This document shows positions 33,779 to 50,830 of a stretch of 50,830 nucleotides of DNA, piece after piece. The position numbers were made by a program, and so were the translations under genes. Under the pieces are notes generated by a model that ran no database searches, had not been told where the DNA came from, and saw nothing but the letters and a program-made list of their open reading frames with translations. This DNA comes from Streptomyces sp. H27-H1 (lineage in GTDB: Bacteria; Actinomycetota; Actinomycetes; Streptomycetales; Streptomycetaceae). The stretch lies in NCBI RefSeq assembly GCF_026627445.1, contig NZ_JAPNLJ010000047.1, positions 1 to 50,830 on the forward strand. Direction: 5' to 3'. Numbering within the stretch: the first letter of the stretch is position 1; each line of letters begins with the position of its first letter.

Positions 33779-35076
33779 TTAGGTTTCACCCGGAACTTGG
33801 TACGTCGGCCTGGTCCGTTCGGCCCAGCGAACGACACGAGGCATCGTCAGTCCGACGAGGACGAACACCGCCCCCATCACCAGCCAGCCGGGCGCACCCC
33901 AGGTGATGCAGAGCAGACCCAGGACTGACGGCGCGCCGGCGCTCGCAAGCCCTGGACCGAGCCCGAACAGTCCCGAGTACTGCCCCTGTGCATGCGCCGG
34001 CGCAAGCGAGAAGTTCAGCTCGAACGAAGCTGCGGAAGACCAGAGCTCGCCGACCGTGTGCACCACGACACCGGCCGCGATCAGCGCCGTGGCGAGCCAT
34101 CCAGGCATCCCCGCGGTAGCGGCGATCAGGGCCATGCCGATCAGGAACGCCAGCCCGGCGCGGGGCATCGCGCGGGCGGCGGCGGACGGGCTGTCGATCC
34201 CACGGCTCGCCCTGACCTGGAGCACCACCACCAGGCCGGTGTTCAGGAGGGCGGTCGCGCCGACCAGCCACTTCGGCGCGTCGCTGTGGTCGACGATCCA
34301 CAACGGCAGCGCGAAGACCAGGACGTAGCCCTGGATCGACATGATCCCGTCGAGCACGGTCACCACCACGAACGGGGTGTCCTTCAGCGCGATCCAACGA
34401 CCGGTGCCGAGCGGCGACTTCACGGGCGGCAGGAACGGGAGCCGGGAGACCACGGCCGCGCTCGCCGCGAACGACAGGGCATTGCCCAGCACCAGAGCCA
34501 GATAGGCGCCGCGGGTGTCCATTTGCACGGCGACTCCGGCCGCGATGGCGCTGGTGCCCCCCGCCAGGTTGCCGATCGCGCGCAGATAGGACCGGTACCG
34601 GGTGGGGTCCGGCCCGGCGAAGCCGCGGATCAGCGGCCCGCGCGCCGCCTCGCTGGACGAGGCGGCGACCTGGATCAGGGCGACGACCACCATGAAGAGC
34701 CAGAAGGTGTGGACGAGCACGAGCGACGCCATCGCAATGGCCTCGGCGATCAGGGTCACCAGGTAAATCCGGCGCGGCCCGTGCCGATCGGCGACATGCC
34801 CGATCGGAATCCCGGCGAGCAGCCCGACCAGGGCAGCGACGCCCGTCCCGAGACCGACCTGTGTCACCGAGAGACCGACCGAGCGGGTGAAGAAGAGCGC
34901 GGCACTGATCATGAACAGACCGTTGCCGATCTGCCGGACGAAGCTCGCGAGCGCGAGGGTGCGCCGAGGACCGCGCCCGGGGATCAGCCCGCGGGCGACC
35001 CAGAAGCTCTGCCTCGGCGGCTCGCTCCCGGTCCCGCTGTCGTCGGACCGCGTGGTGGCGTCCGTGATGTCCGCTG

Positions 35077-35080
<4 letters not shown>
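33779..35080 (-). CDS. MFS exporter within the NRPS operon
   Basis: This 433-residue major-facilitator protein has 11-12 hydrophobic helices. After a Ser/Thr/Asp-rich head come LALASFVRQIGNGLFM and the 2-3 loop signature IPIGHVADRHGPRRIYL. The second half starts near residue 215 (LPFLPPVKSPLGTGRW precedes it). ATG 35080 overlaps the NRPS stop as ATGA, so it is made together with the synthetase. It is a second exporter next to the one at 22879 and the MFS domain of the fusion protein. Export of the product or an intermediate is inferred. Confidence 0.88.
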
Positions 35081-44019
<8,939 letters not shown>

Positions 44020-44116
44020 CTTTCAGTCTCTCCAAGAGATTTGGCGGCAACGCAGCGCGCACACCTGGTCTGGGCGTCCACAGACGGTGGACGCCCAGAC
44101 GAGTTCAAGAGCACCT

Positions 44117-45478
44117 TCAGACGGCTGCCGCGTGGCCGGCCAGCAGCCCGCCGGCCTCCGCCCCCTGCTTCACGTTGATCACGAGGTTGCCGCTCGCCGC
44201 GTCCGCCCAGCGGACGAAGGTGCCGGCGTACTTGCCTGCGAACACCAGCGGGCCGAGACAGACGTAGTAATCGCGGTACTCAGTGCCGTTGAAGCCCTGA
44301 CTGGTCCACAGCTCATCCAGTCGCTGCTGGCAGACGAAGCCCGAACCGGCCGCCGCGGCGCCGATGGCCGCGGTCCACTCCTCGTCGGACACCTGGTCCC
44401 CGAAAACGATGCCCCGGCCGCCGTAGTCGGACCCCGGCTTGAGCACCATGCGGCTCCGGTTGGCGAGGGCCTCGGAAGCCGTCCCCTCGGTCACCCGGAA
44501 CGTCCTGGGGACGTAGCGCCGAATGAAGTCCCGCTCGGCCTCGGTGAAGCACTCCGCGAAGGAGTCCGCGGTCAGGAGCTCCAGATTGGCCTTGTGGTCG
44601 AACAGCGCGCTGGTCGGCGGTGCAATGAAGTCCACCAGCCCTGCGGCGTCCGCCTCCATCAGTCTGACGGTGACCTCGGACGGGACGAACTTCCGGGTCT
44701 CGAGCCAGGTGTACATGGTGAACACGACGTCGATGCGCCGGCCCTCGTAGTACACGCCGTCGGCCCGGACGTCGAGATCCTGCACCAGGCCGTTGGCGTA
44801 GGCGAACCCGAAGGAGCCGACCAGCTTCTCGAAGGCCTGGCGGCCCGAGTTGATGTCATCGCTGTCCGCGATGGCCTCGAACACCACGGGCCGGCCGTCA
44901 GACTGGCGCGGACGCACGAGCGACCGGAAGGCCTCGCCCCAGATGCTCCGCATCTCGGGGGCGGAGACGTCGTAGCCCGCCTCCTGGAGATGCCGGAAGT
45001 AGCCGGAGCTACGGAACTGCTTCACGTACGGATCAACGGTGTTCATCCCGCCCAGCGGCGCCGAGACATTGACCTCGACCACCTTGGGACCGCTGGCCGT
45101 GAGCACGAAGTCCGGGCGGGCGAACTGGCTGGCCATCTGGAGGTTGCGCTTGTTGAGCGACCTGGTGAGCAGGCCCGAATCCTCGTGAGCGAGCCCTTGG
45201 AACTCCATCCAGGCCGTGATGTCACCGCCGAACACCCGCTCCGGGATGCTCTGCAGCAGACCGACCACGGTCCGGGCGGCGTAGGAGAGTTCGTCGACGA
45301 ACTCGGACGAGAAGAGCGGCGGTGGGAAGATGTGCGGCCATCCCTCGCGGTAGATGCCCGCCGCGAAGGCGTCCGCATCCTCCCGCGCCGCCTCTAGACC
45401 CACGGTCTCCTGGTACTTGCTCCAGCTGTCCACCAGGTCCGGGGCGAGCATCGTGGACAGCTCGTCGGCGCGCGTCAT
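44117..45478 (-). CDS. ATP-grasp-like ligase, paralogue 3 of 3
   Basis: This 453-residue protein starts at ATG 45478, overlapping the previous stop as ATGA. It matches the proteins at 14743-16101 and 24401-25792 in order and spacing of blocks: IPERVFGGDITAWM, RPDFVLTASGPKVVEVNVSAPLGG, the loop MVLKPGSDYGGRGIVFG and FVCQQRLDELW. The ATP-grasp lysine and glycine loop are intact. It sits 97 bases ahead of the NRPS gene in operon B. It probably forms an amide bond before, on or after the NRPS peptide. Which partner it uses cannot be read from sequence. Confidence 0.7.
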   Translation of the reverse strand: MTRADELSTMLAPDLVDSWSKYQETVGLEAAREDADAFAAGIYREGWPHIFPPPLFSSEFVDELSYAARTVVGLLQSIPERVFGGDITAWMEFQGLAHEDSGLLTRSLNKRNLQMASQFARPDFVLTASGPKVVEVNVSAPLGGMNTVDPYVKQFRSSGYFRHLQEAGYDVSAPEMRSIWGEAFRSLVRPRQSDGRPVVFEAIADSDDINSGRQAFEKLVGSFGFAYANGLVQDLDVRADGVYYEGRRIDVVFTMYTWLETRKFVPSEVTVRLMEADAAGLVDFIAPPTSALFDHKANLELLTADSFAECFTEAERDFIRRYVPRTFRVTEGTASEALANRSRMVLKPGSDYGGRGIVFGDQVSDEEWTAAIGAAAAGSGFVCQQRLDELWTSQGFNGTEYRDYYVCLGPLVFAGKYAGTFVRWADAASGNLVINVKQGAEAGGLLAGHAAAV

Positions 45479-46494
45479 GCCGGCAGCGCCTTCAGATGGC
45501 CGTCGCGCACCAGGGCCGCCAGGAGGTGCTCCACGACCTCCGGGGTCTTGTCGACTCCGGTCGCGAGGAACGTCCACTTGGTCGCACCCGGGTTCTCCAG
45601 GTTCAGCTCGAGGATGTAGGGGAAGGCCAGGTCGATGCCGGCGAAGTAGATGCCCTGGCGCATGAGGGACTCACCGAGCTCGCGGCAGAACGCGTCCTCC
45701 TCCGGCGTGAGCTCCATGTCGGCGAAGCCGTTGCCCAGCGTGGCGTTGGCCCGGTGATCGTCGCGGTTGTGGAACCGGCGGAAACCACAGACCGGCACGC
45801 CACCGGAGATCAGGACGCGCTGCTCGTTCTCCACGACGTTGGGGACGTACTTCTGCATCGTGATGTACTTGCGGGACAGGCCGATGTTCTGGCGGCCGTA
45901 GTTCTCGTACCGCGACACCTCGTTGCCGGTCGCCGACTGCAGCAGGGCGCGGAAGTTCTTCTCACGGGCGTTGACGTAGTAAATGTCGGCGCCACAGCCC
46001 TCGTTGCCCGGCTTGATGATCCACGCGGTCTCGGGATCGTCGGTCACCACCTTGTTCAGCTCCTTGAAGCTGTTCGAGACGTAGGTGGTGGGCAGGTGAT
46101 CGCGGGGCACGCCGCCCGGCAGGCAGGTCTTGCTGTTCAGGAACAGCACCGCGGCCGCGTCGTTGACGAAGGTGACCCGCTGGTTGAGCACCCAGAGCAG
46201 CTGGTAGGTCTCCAGGAAGAGGTTCGGGTGCGGGCTGGTGAGCAGCCAGACCAGATCGAAGTCCTCGCAGCTGGCCTGCTCGAGCCGCTCCTCCGGGAAC
46301 GGCATGCCGTCGAAGTACTCCTGGTCGGCCTGGAACATCTCGCACACCACGGTGCCCTCTTTGATGCCCAGTGTCTCGATATCGGCCACATGGACCTCGT
46401 GACCGCCCCGGAACAGTCCGTTCGGGATGATCGACTGGTTGTCGAGACGCCACTGCTGCATGTGAGATATCAACACCAGAACTTTGTAGCCCAC
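45475..46494 (-). CDS. ATP-grasp ligase of the glutathione-synthetase (GshB/RimK-like) type
   Basis: This 339-residue protein starts at GTG 46494, seven bases after AAGGAGAG. The N-terminal domain opens YKVLVLISHMQQW, followed by FDLVWLLTSPHPNLFLETYQ. AWIIKPGNEGCGADIYYV near residue 160 is the ATP-grasp lysine and glycine loop. ITMQKYVPNVVENEQRVLI provides the hinge, and IDLAFPYILELNLENPGATKW the Glu-x-Asn metal site. These are hallmarks of GshB/RimK-like carboxylate-amine ligases. A broken paralogue of this protein lies at 11425-11640, at the other end of the cluster. It is coupled to paralogue 3 by an ATGA overlap. Confidence 0.85.
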   Translation of the reverse strand: MGYKVLVLISHMQQWRLDNQSIIPNGLFRGGHEVHVADIETLGIKEGTVVCEMFQADQEYFDGMPFPEERLEQASCEDFDLVWLLTSPHPNLFLETYQLLWVLNQRVTFVNDAAAVLFLNSKTCLPGGVPRDHLPTTYVSNSFKELNKVVTDDPETAWIIKPGNEGCGADIYYVNAREKNFRALLQSATGNEVSRYENYGRQNIGLSRKYITMQKYVPNVVENEQRVLISGGVPVCGFRRFHNRDDHRANATLGNGFADMELTPEEDAFCRELGESLMRQGIYFAGIDLAFPYILELNLENPGATKWTFLATGVDKTPEVVEHLLAALVRDGHLKALPA

Positions 46495-46523
46495 AGCTCA
46501 ACTCTCCTTTGAAACGTACGGGT

Positions 46524-47744
46524 TCAGCTGCGCAGGTCTTGCGCGAGCACGTCGAGATCGGCGCCGAGCGCGGCCGGGTCGGGCCCCGCCAGCAGCACGT
46601 ATCCGATCCGGTCGTAGTTGGTCTGCGCCGTCCGGTCGGACGACAGTGCACCGGGCTGCACCCGGCCCCGCCGGAAGGTCGGCAGCCGGGTGAAGGACTC
46701 GTAGACATCCTCGTGCGTCTTGCCGGCGGCGACCTCGTCCGGCAGGACGAACCTGCTGGAGGCCGCGGCGAACTCCGGCGCCGAGCGAGGCTGCAGCTCC
46801 GTCGTGCGCAGGTGGAAGTCGAGATAGTGGGCGACCATGTCGATCCCCGTACACCAGGCGACCAGTTGCGTGATGTGGCCGCCGGGCAGCCGGGGATTGA
46901 TCTCGATCAGGTGCGGCCCGCTGTCATTGATCCGCAGCTCCACATGGGCCGCTCCGCAGCGCAGTCCGGTGGCCTCGACCCACCCGACCACCTGCTCGCC
47001 GACCTCCTTCGCCTGCTGCTCGGGAAGCGGCGCGGGGAAGATGTGGCCGCGCTCGACGAAGCTCGGCGGGGCTCCCAAGAACTTCCTGGTGAGGCCGGCG
47101 ACGCGCCAACCGTGGTCGGCCTTCCAGTACAGCTCGCAGCTGTACTCGTCACCGTCGATGTACTCCTCGAACAGCACGGCCCGGACTGGCTTGTACTCCC
47201 GGACGTTCACCACATGGCTGCGGTAGCGCTCGGTGACCGAGCCGACGTCGGAGGGCGTCCGGCACAGCTGCACCGAGACGCTGCCGCTCTCGTCCACGGG
47301 CTTGACGATGACCGGATAGGGGAGCGATTCGAGGTCGACGGAGTCGAGTTCCTCCTCGGGGACCGTCAGGGTCCAGATCCCGCCGGGCAGATCCTTCGTC
47401 AACTCGCGGGCGACGTCCTTGTACCGAGCCGCCACCAGCCCGGACACATCGGCGTGCGGAAGTCCGAGTGCCATGGCGCAGAGCGCCGCCGTCACCAGGT
47501 GGTAGTCGTCGAACGAGATGATCGCTTCCACGTCCTCGTTGCGGAGGGCGCGCAGGATCTCGGCCACGTTGTAGGTGTCACAGGTGACCACCGTGTCGCA
47601 CAGGTCCAGCGGGTTGTCCGGGAGCGTCTCGTAGAACCCGCGCTGCATGGTGACGAAGACGGTGCGGTAGCCGCGCCTGGTCGCCAACTTGATCGCGTCG
47701 GACGTGGTCCCTGTCGAGTTCGCCTCAAGAAAAACGATTGCCAT
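46524..47744 (-). CDS. ATP-grasp ligase (BacD / carbamoyl-phosphate-synthase-like type)
   Basis: This 406-residue protein has a preATP-grasp domain (AIVFLEANSTGTTSDAIKLATRRG), the lysine and glycine loop LPYPVIVKPVDESGSVSVQL (near residue 145), the hinge AVLFEEYIDGDEYSCEL and the metal site AAHVELRINDSGPHLIEINPRLPGGH. This is the pattern of amino-acid ligases such as BacD and is related to the C-terminal half of the MFS fusion at 9015-11393. It sits 26 bases after the SbnA-like gene. Ligation of diaminopropionate to another acid would fit, as in dapdiamide clusters, but this is inference. Confidence 0.88.
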   Translation of the reverse strand: MAIVFLEANSTGTTSDAIKLATRRGYRTVFVTMQRGFYETLPDNPLDLCDTVVTCDTYNVAEILRALRNEDVEAIISFDDYHLVTAALCAMALGLPHADVSGLVAARYKDVARELTKDLPGGIWTLTVPEEELDSVDLESLPYPVIVKPVDESGSVSVQLCRTPSDVGSVTERYRSHVVNVREYKPVRAVLFEEYIDGDEYSCELYWKADHGWRVAGLTRKFLGAPPSFVERGHIFPAPLPEQQAKEVGEQVVGWVEATGLRCGAAHVELRINDSGPHLIEINPRLPGGHITQLVAWCTGIDMVAHYLDFHLRTTELQPRSAPEFAAASSRFVLPDEVAAGKTHEDVYESFTRLPTFRRGRVQPGALSSDRTAQTNYDRIGYVLLAGPDPAALGADLDVLAQDLRS

Positions 47745-47770
47745 GTACTTGTCCGAAACCCTTTGATTGT

Positions 47771-48832
47771 TTAGTCGTTGGCGAGCGTGACGTCTCTGAG
47801 CCCGAACTCGGTCGGAACCTGCTCGTTGGCCGGGCGGGAGGCGGCTGCGATGAGCCCCCCCGGGTTCGTGATCCCGGCGGTCTCGATCTGTTCGGCCAGG
47901 CCCTTGGCCCGCAGCCAGTCCGAATCGAAGGACTCACCTAGGTAGTTGACGCCGCCGTCGGCCGCCATGACGACAATTCGGCTGCCGGGGTACCGGTAGG
48001 CGTGGTGCACGGCTGCGAACACGGCCGCGCCTGCGGACTCACCGACCAATAAGCCCTCGCTCCTGGCCAGGACGCGCATCGTGGCGATGCCCTCGTAGTC
48101 CGCGACCAGGTGGACCCGGTCCACCACGGAGTGGTCGAGGTTGCCGGGCTTCCAGGCCAGTCCGAGACCGCGCATCGAGTACTTGGAGAACGGGTAACCG
48201 AACGCGGCCGATCCTGCGGCGTCCACGCCGACGGTGACCACGTCGGGCAGCACCTTCTTCACCGCCGCCGATAGCCCGCTGATGTGGCCACCGGTGCTGA
48301 CCGCGGAGACAAGTGCGTCGAACTCCGGTACATCGTCAAGGAGTTCACGACTGGTGAGCTCGAAGTGGGCCCTGACGTTGTCAGGGTTGTTGTACTGATC
48401 CGGCCAGAACGCGTCGGGAGTCACGGACAGCAGCTGCTGGACCCGCTCGATACGCGGCCACTGGTAGCCACCCGACTCGTCGGGCGTGTCCACCAGCTCG
48501 ATCTCCGCACCGAGGGCGGTGGCGAAGTCGACCATGCTCCTGGGCGCCTTGGGGTCTATCACCAGGATGACCCGGTAGCCGGACGTCGCACCGATCAGCG
48601 CCAGCGACTTGCCCAGATTTCCGGACGTCGACTCGATGATCGTGCCGTGCGGCTTCAGCCGGCCGTCACGCTCCGCCGCGGAGATCATCGAGACCGCCGC
48701 GCGGTCCTTGATGCTTCCCCCGGGATTGAAGGATTCGAGTTTGACAATAATTTCCGAGCCGAATGTGCTCAGGCTGCGCAGTCTGACCACAGGCGTGCGG
48801 CCCACAGTCTCCAGAATCGAATTGTAAATCAC
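47771..48832 (-). CDS. SbnA-like N-(2-amino-2-carboxyethyl)-glutamate synthase
   Basis: This 353-residue PLP beta-replacement enzyme starts at GTG 48832 behind GGGGGA. The PLP lysine is in FNPGGSIKDRAAV. IIESTSGNLGKSLAL, VIDPKAPRS, EIELVDTPDESGGYQWPRIERVQQLL and WPDQYNNPDN follow SbnA rather than ordinary cysteine synthases, as does SAVSTGGHISG. SbnA joins O-phosphoserine to glutamate. An SbnB partner of the OCD family then releases 2,3-diaminopropionate. An OCD-family gene lies at 16088-17116. It opens operon B and is followed by two ATP-grasp genes. A cysteine-forming role is less likely given these motifs. Confidence 0.88.
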   Translation of the reverse strand: MIYNSILETVGRTPVVRLRSLSTFGSEIIVKLESFNPGGSIKDRAAVSMISAAERDGRLKPHGTIIESTSGNLGKSLALIGATSGYRVILVIDPKAPRSMVDFATALGAEIELVDTPDESGGYQWPRIERVQQLLSVTPDAFWPDQYNNPDNVRAHFELTSRELLDDVPEFDALVSAVSTGGHISGLSAAVKKVLPDVVTVGVDAAGSAAFGYPFSKYSMRGLGLAWKPGNLDHSVVDRVHLVADYEGIATMRVLARSEGLLVGESAGAAVFAAVHHAYRYPGSRIVVMAADGGVNYLGESFDSDWLRAKGLAEQIETAGITNPGGLIAAASRPANEQVPTEFGLRDVTLAND

Positions 48833-49084
48833 TTGTCATCCCCCAATGACTCAGAGAATGTCGTTCTCGACCGGAACGACCGGGGTGGTGTCCCGGCTGG
48901 CCGGGAATTCCGGCGGCCAAGAAATTCCGGGTGCATTGCTCACCGTACTGTAGGTGATCAGGAGAAGCGTACGACGGACGGGTGACAAACTGTCGGACGG
49001 CGAGTGAACGAGCTCGGATGGAACGCGAATAGGGACCCTGCCGGGCCCATCGTGAGTTCCTTTCCGTATTTCTCCGCCGGCTCC
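48833..49084 (-). promoter_or_regulatory. Upstream region of operon B
   Basis: About 250 bases ahead of the SbnA-like gene, just beyond the dead oxygenase gene. The leader is locally AT-richer than the coding regions. It is the only sizeable gap ahead of a tightly packed 13-gene run, so the main promoter probably lies here or before the pseudogene. I cannot name the hexamers with confidence. Confidence 0.4.
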
Positions 49085-49655
49085 TCAGTCCTTTTCCGTG
49101 GGCACGGTGAACTGAACGATGGCGGACACGTGGCTGCGCCCGTCGCCGCCCGGTTCGGCGTCCGCGGTGTGGTCGGCTCCGCCGAGACCCCGAACGTGGG
49201 TGCCCGGGACCCTGGAGCGGGCCGTTCGCCTGCGTGTCGTCGAGGAGGACGGAGATAGGGACGGCGTTGGGCCCCTCCGTACCGTCTCCCTCGGCCCAGA
49301 AGGCGAAGTCCTGGTGCTACGGCCACGCGGCACCGTCGTAGGGTGGCGTGAGATTGACCTTGAACTGGTAGACGTACACGGGCTCCTTGAGGAGCTCCTC
49401 CGCCAGTTCGGCCAGGGACGGCAGGGTGATCGGCCGGGCGCAGACCTCGTCGAAGGGGTGGCACCCGTGAATCGCGCGGACCGTCGTCCCGTCGGCCTCA
49501 AGGGCGACTTCCGGACGAATTTTCCGGCTGATTCCGTCGATGCTTTGCCGAAGCCTCTCGGGGCTGGGGTCGCCGAGCGGAATGGCAGACCTGTACCAGC
49601 CACTTTCGACATAGTCGGGCTTGGTGGTCCGGAGTAATTCGCTCGGTGCAGTCAT
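49085..49655 (-). pseudogene. PhyH-type Fe(II)/2OG oxygenase, nonsense and frameshift mutated
   Basis: From ATG 49655 the minus strand reads as a phytanoyl-CoA dioxygenase-type amino-acid hydroxylase (DYVESGWYRSAI, LLKEPVYVYQFKVN, DGAAWP). A TAG then stands where the family has Trp just before the iron-binding HQDFAFWAE. Past the stop the same frame gives AVPISVLLDDTQANGPLQ. A frameshift near 49210 moves the match to VPGTHVRGLGG, and it ends at SHVSAIVQFTVPTEKD without the second iron His. Three defects make it dead. It may once have hydroxylated a building block of this pathway. Confidence 0.8.
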
Positions 49656-49877
49656 ATCGCAAAACCCCCGAATTGCCAACGCTTACTGCGATATTTGCGA
49701 CCGCTCGCCGAGACGCTATCACCCGGGTCGGCTCGATGACCAGCGCCTTTCGGTTTGAATGGCTCGATTGCGATGTGGAAATAAATGGCCTAATGGACAA
49801 TTCGGGCATATCTTCCGCTTCGTTGGCGGATTTACGTCTGTCTCGTGAGGCAGGGAGCTGGCGAAAGCGACTTCTAC
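49656..49877. other. AT-richer gene-free stretch at the cluster edge
   Basis: About 220 bases with visibly lower GC than the rest. It contains runs such as CGATATTTGCG and GGAAATAAATGG. No gene fits. It lies upstream of the dead oxygenase and, beyond that, operon B, so it may contain an old promoter. It also marks the junction with the ISAs1 remnant. Confidence 0.4.
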
Positions 49878-50715
49878 TCATGGCGGGGGTGTTGCAGGGC
49901 CGCTGAGTATTCCGGGAATATCCGGTTTGATCACTGGCGGCGCAGGGTGTGGGCTGCGGGGATCGCGGTACCTGCTTGGCAGGTGGGAGCAGCAGGTTGT
50001 CTCGCGGTCGCGGCTGCGGTCGGTGGTGCGGTGCAGGTCGGGCGCGTCCGTCCACGGCAGGGCGCGCAGCTGGGCGGCCAGGGTGGCTGATTGTTCTTCA
50101 CGGTGAGCCGGTAGCGGGCGCCTCGCTCCACAACGGGGTAGGTGCTGTGGGCATGTTGGGCGTGCAGGGCGTTCGCGGCGACCACCGCGTCGACGTGCCG
50201 GACGCGGGACGCCGGACACCACGAACACCTGGCTGCCATCGGGGCGCCTGGTGCCGCGCAGGCACTTGCCGTCCACGGTGTACGCGCGGCGGCGCTGCCC
50301 GGCGGGCCGTTTCCAGCCATGCGGTGCGGACGGCGCGGCTCGCGCTCGGGCACCCCGTCCGGCGTGAGCCGGCCCGGGGCGGGCGGCCCGGTCAGCGTGC
50401 TGAGCCGAGCGAAGCCGGCAGCCGTGAGGGCGGCGGGGTCCACCGCAGCGTAGGCATCACACGGGGTGCGCGCATCGGGGTAGCGGTGGCGCCCGGTGAT
50501 CGGATCTTAGGAGGCTCCGAGCCGGACCGGCGTGCCCGGATCGCAGTGGCTGGCCCACTCCGCGCTAGAGGCAGGGGAGTTGTGGCCCGCCGAGCTCCAT
50601 CTGCAGCCCATCGACCGACCAGGTCCCGGAAGTTGGAGCGGGTGTCGCGGTGCGGGGACCAGGGCCCCACCTGTTCCCACAAGGACCCGCGCAAGCGATT
50701 GGCCAGGTCAGACAC
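49878..50715 (-). pseudogene. ISAs1-family transposase remnant
   Basis: Frames on the minus strand jointly read as an ISAs1-type transposase: DGKCLRGTRRPDGSQVFVVS, then HVDAVVAANALHAQHAHSTYPVVERGARYRLTVKNNQ, then TLAAQLRALPWTDAPDLHRTTDRSRDRE. At least two frameshifts separate these blocks. The N-terminal part (AAVDPAALTAAGFARL region, 50715-50400) is also out of frame. The element is dead and bounds the cluster on the right. Confidence 0.8.
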
Positions 50716-50731
50716 CCCATGTCGTTTGGTG

Positions 50732-50830
50732 TCAAGCGGGGTGGGGGTGGGCGTGGTGGGACCAGGCGGTTGCTTCGTCGTAGTGGGTGCGGGTTTTGAG
50801 GCAGCCGTGGAGGATGCCGACGAGTCGGTT
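50732..50830 (-). pseudogene. IS110-family transposase C-terminus, runs off window
   Basis: The last 32 codons on the minus strand read NRLVGILHGCLKTRTHYDEATAW and end at a stop at 50732. This is the usual C-terminal tail of IS110-family transposases of the larger actinobacterial group. It differs from the intact IS110-type protein at 5928-7172. Whether the full gene is intact lies beyond the window. Confidence 0.7.

Noticed and set aside
47771..48832. Ordinary O-acetylserine cysteine synthase
   Set aside because: The motif set (ESTSGNLG, PDESGGYQWPRI, WPDQYNNPDN) follows SbnA-type enzymes, and the gene leads a biosynthetic operon with ATP-grasp partners.

Overview
The window is high-GC DNA with GTG/TTG starts, stop-start overlaps (ATGA, GTGA) and IS families typical of Streptomyces or a close actinomycete relative. 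It is essentially one large biosynthetic gene cluster, bounded on both sides by insertion-sequence debris and decayed genes. No tRNA, rRNA or CRISPR array is visible.

Left margin (1-7260): a truncated IS3-type transposase, a coiled-coil hypothetical protein, an IS5-type transposase interrupted by an IS4-type element (inverted repeats and an 8-bp target duplication are readable), fragments of a proline-rich protein and a TetR regulator, a DM13-domain protein and an intact IS110-type transposase.

Left cluster arm (7260-12540, + strand): a broken PLP beta-synthase remnant, an ATP-grasp enzyme, an MFS-ATP-grasp fusion and a broken ATP-grasp remnant, followed by IS debris. Operon A (22133 to 12545, - strand) reads: acylating aldehyde dehydrogenase, 4-hydroxy-2-oxovalerate aldolase-like enzyme, JmjC/cupin oxygenase, alpha-oxoamine synthase, CitE/HpcH lyase, ornithine-cyclodeaminase-family enzyme, ATP-grasp-like ligase, MaoC dehydratase and an intact aminopeptidase P. 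It ends at a strong hairpin. A divergent control region of about 0.7 kb separates it from an MFS exporter and a second ATP-grasp-like ligase (+ strand, to 25792).

Operon B (48832 to 26044, - strand, 13 genes, about 23 kb) reads: SbnA-like synthase, two ATP-grasp enzymes, a third paralogous ATP-grasp-like ligase, a trimodular NRPS (A-PCP-C-A-PCP-C-A-PCP-TE), MFS exporter, MbtH, hydroxymandelate synthase, hydroxymandelate oxidase, hydroxyphenylglycine aminotransferase, a stand-alone A-PCP-TE and a P450. Right margin: a dead PhyH oxygenase gene, an ISAs1 remnant and the end of an IS110-type transposase.

Inferred logic: 4-hydroxyphenylglycine comes from HmaS/Hmo/HpgT. 2,3-Diaminopropionate may come from the SbnA-like enzyme with the OCD-family enzyme. 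A beta-hydroxy amino acid may come from the A-PCP-TE/P450 pair. Operon A appears able to build an acyl-CoA and join it to an amino acid as a ketone, as in carbonylmethylene pseudopeptides. A three-residue NRPS peptide and up to seven intact ATP-grasp enzymes would then assemble an unusual pseudopeptide. The aminopeptidase P inside operon A may be a maturation protease or a resistant target copy. I do not recognise this gene combination as a known cluster.
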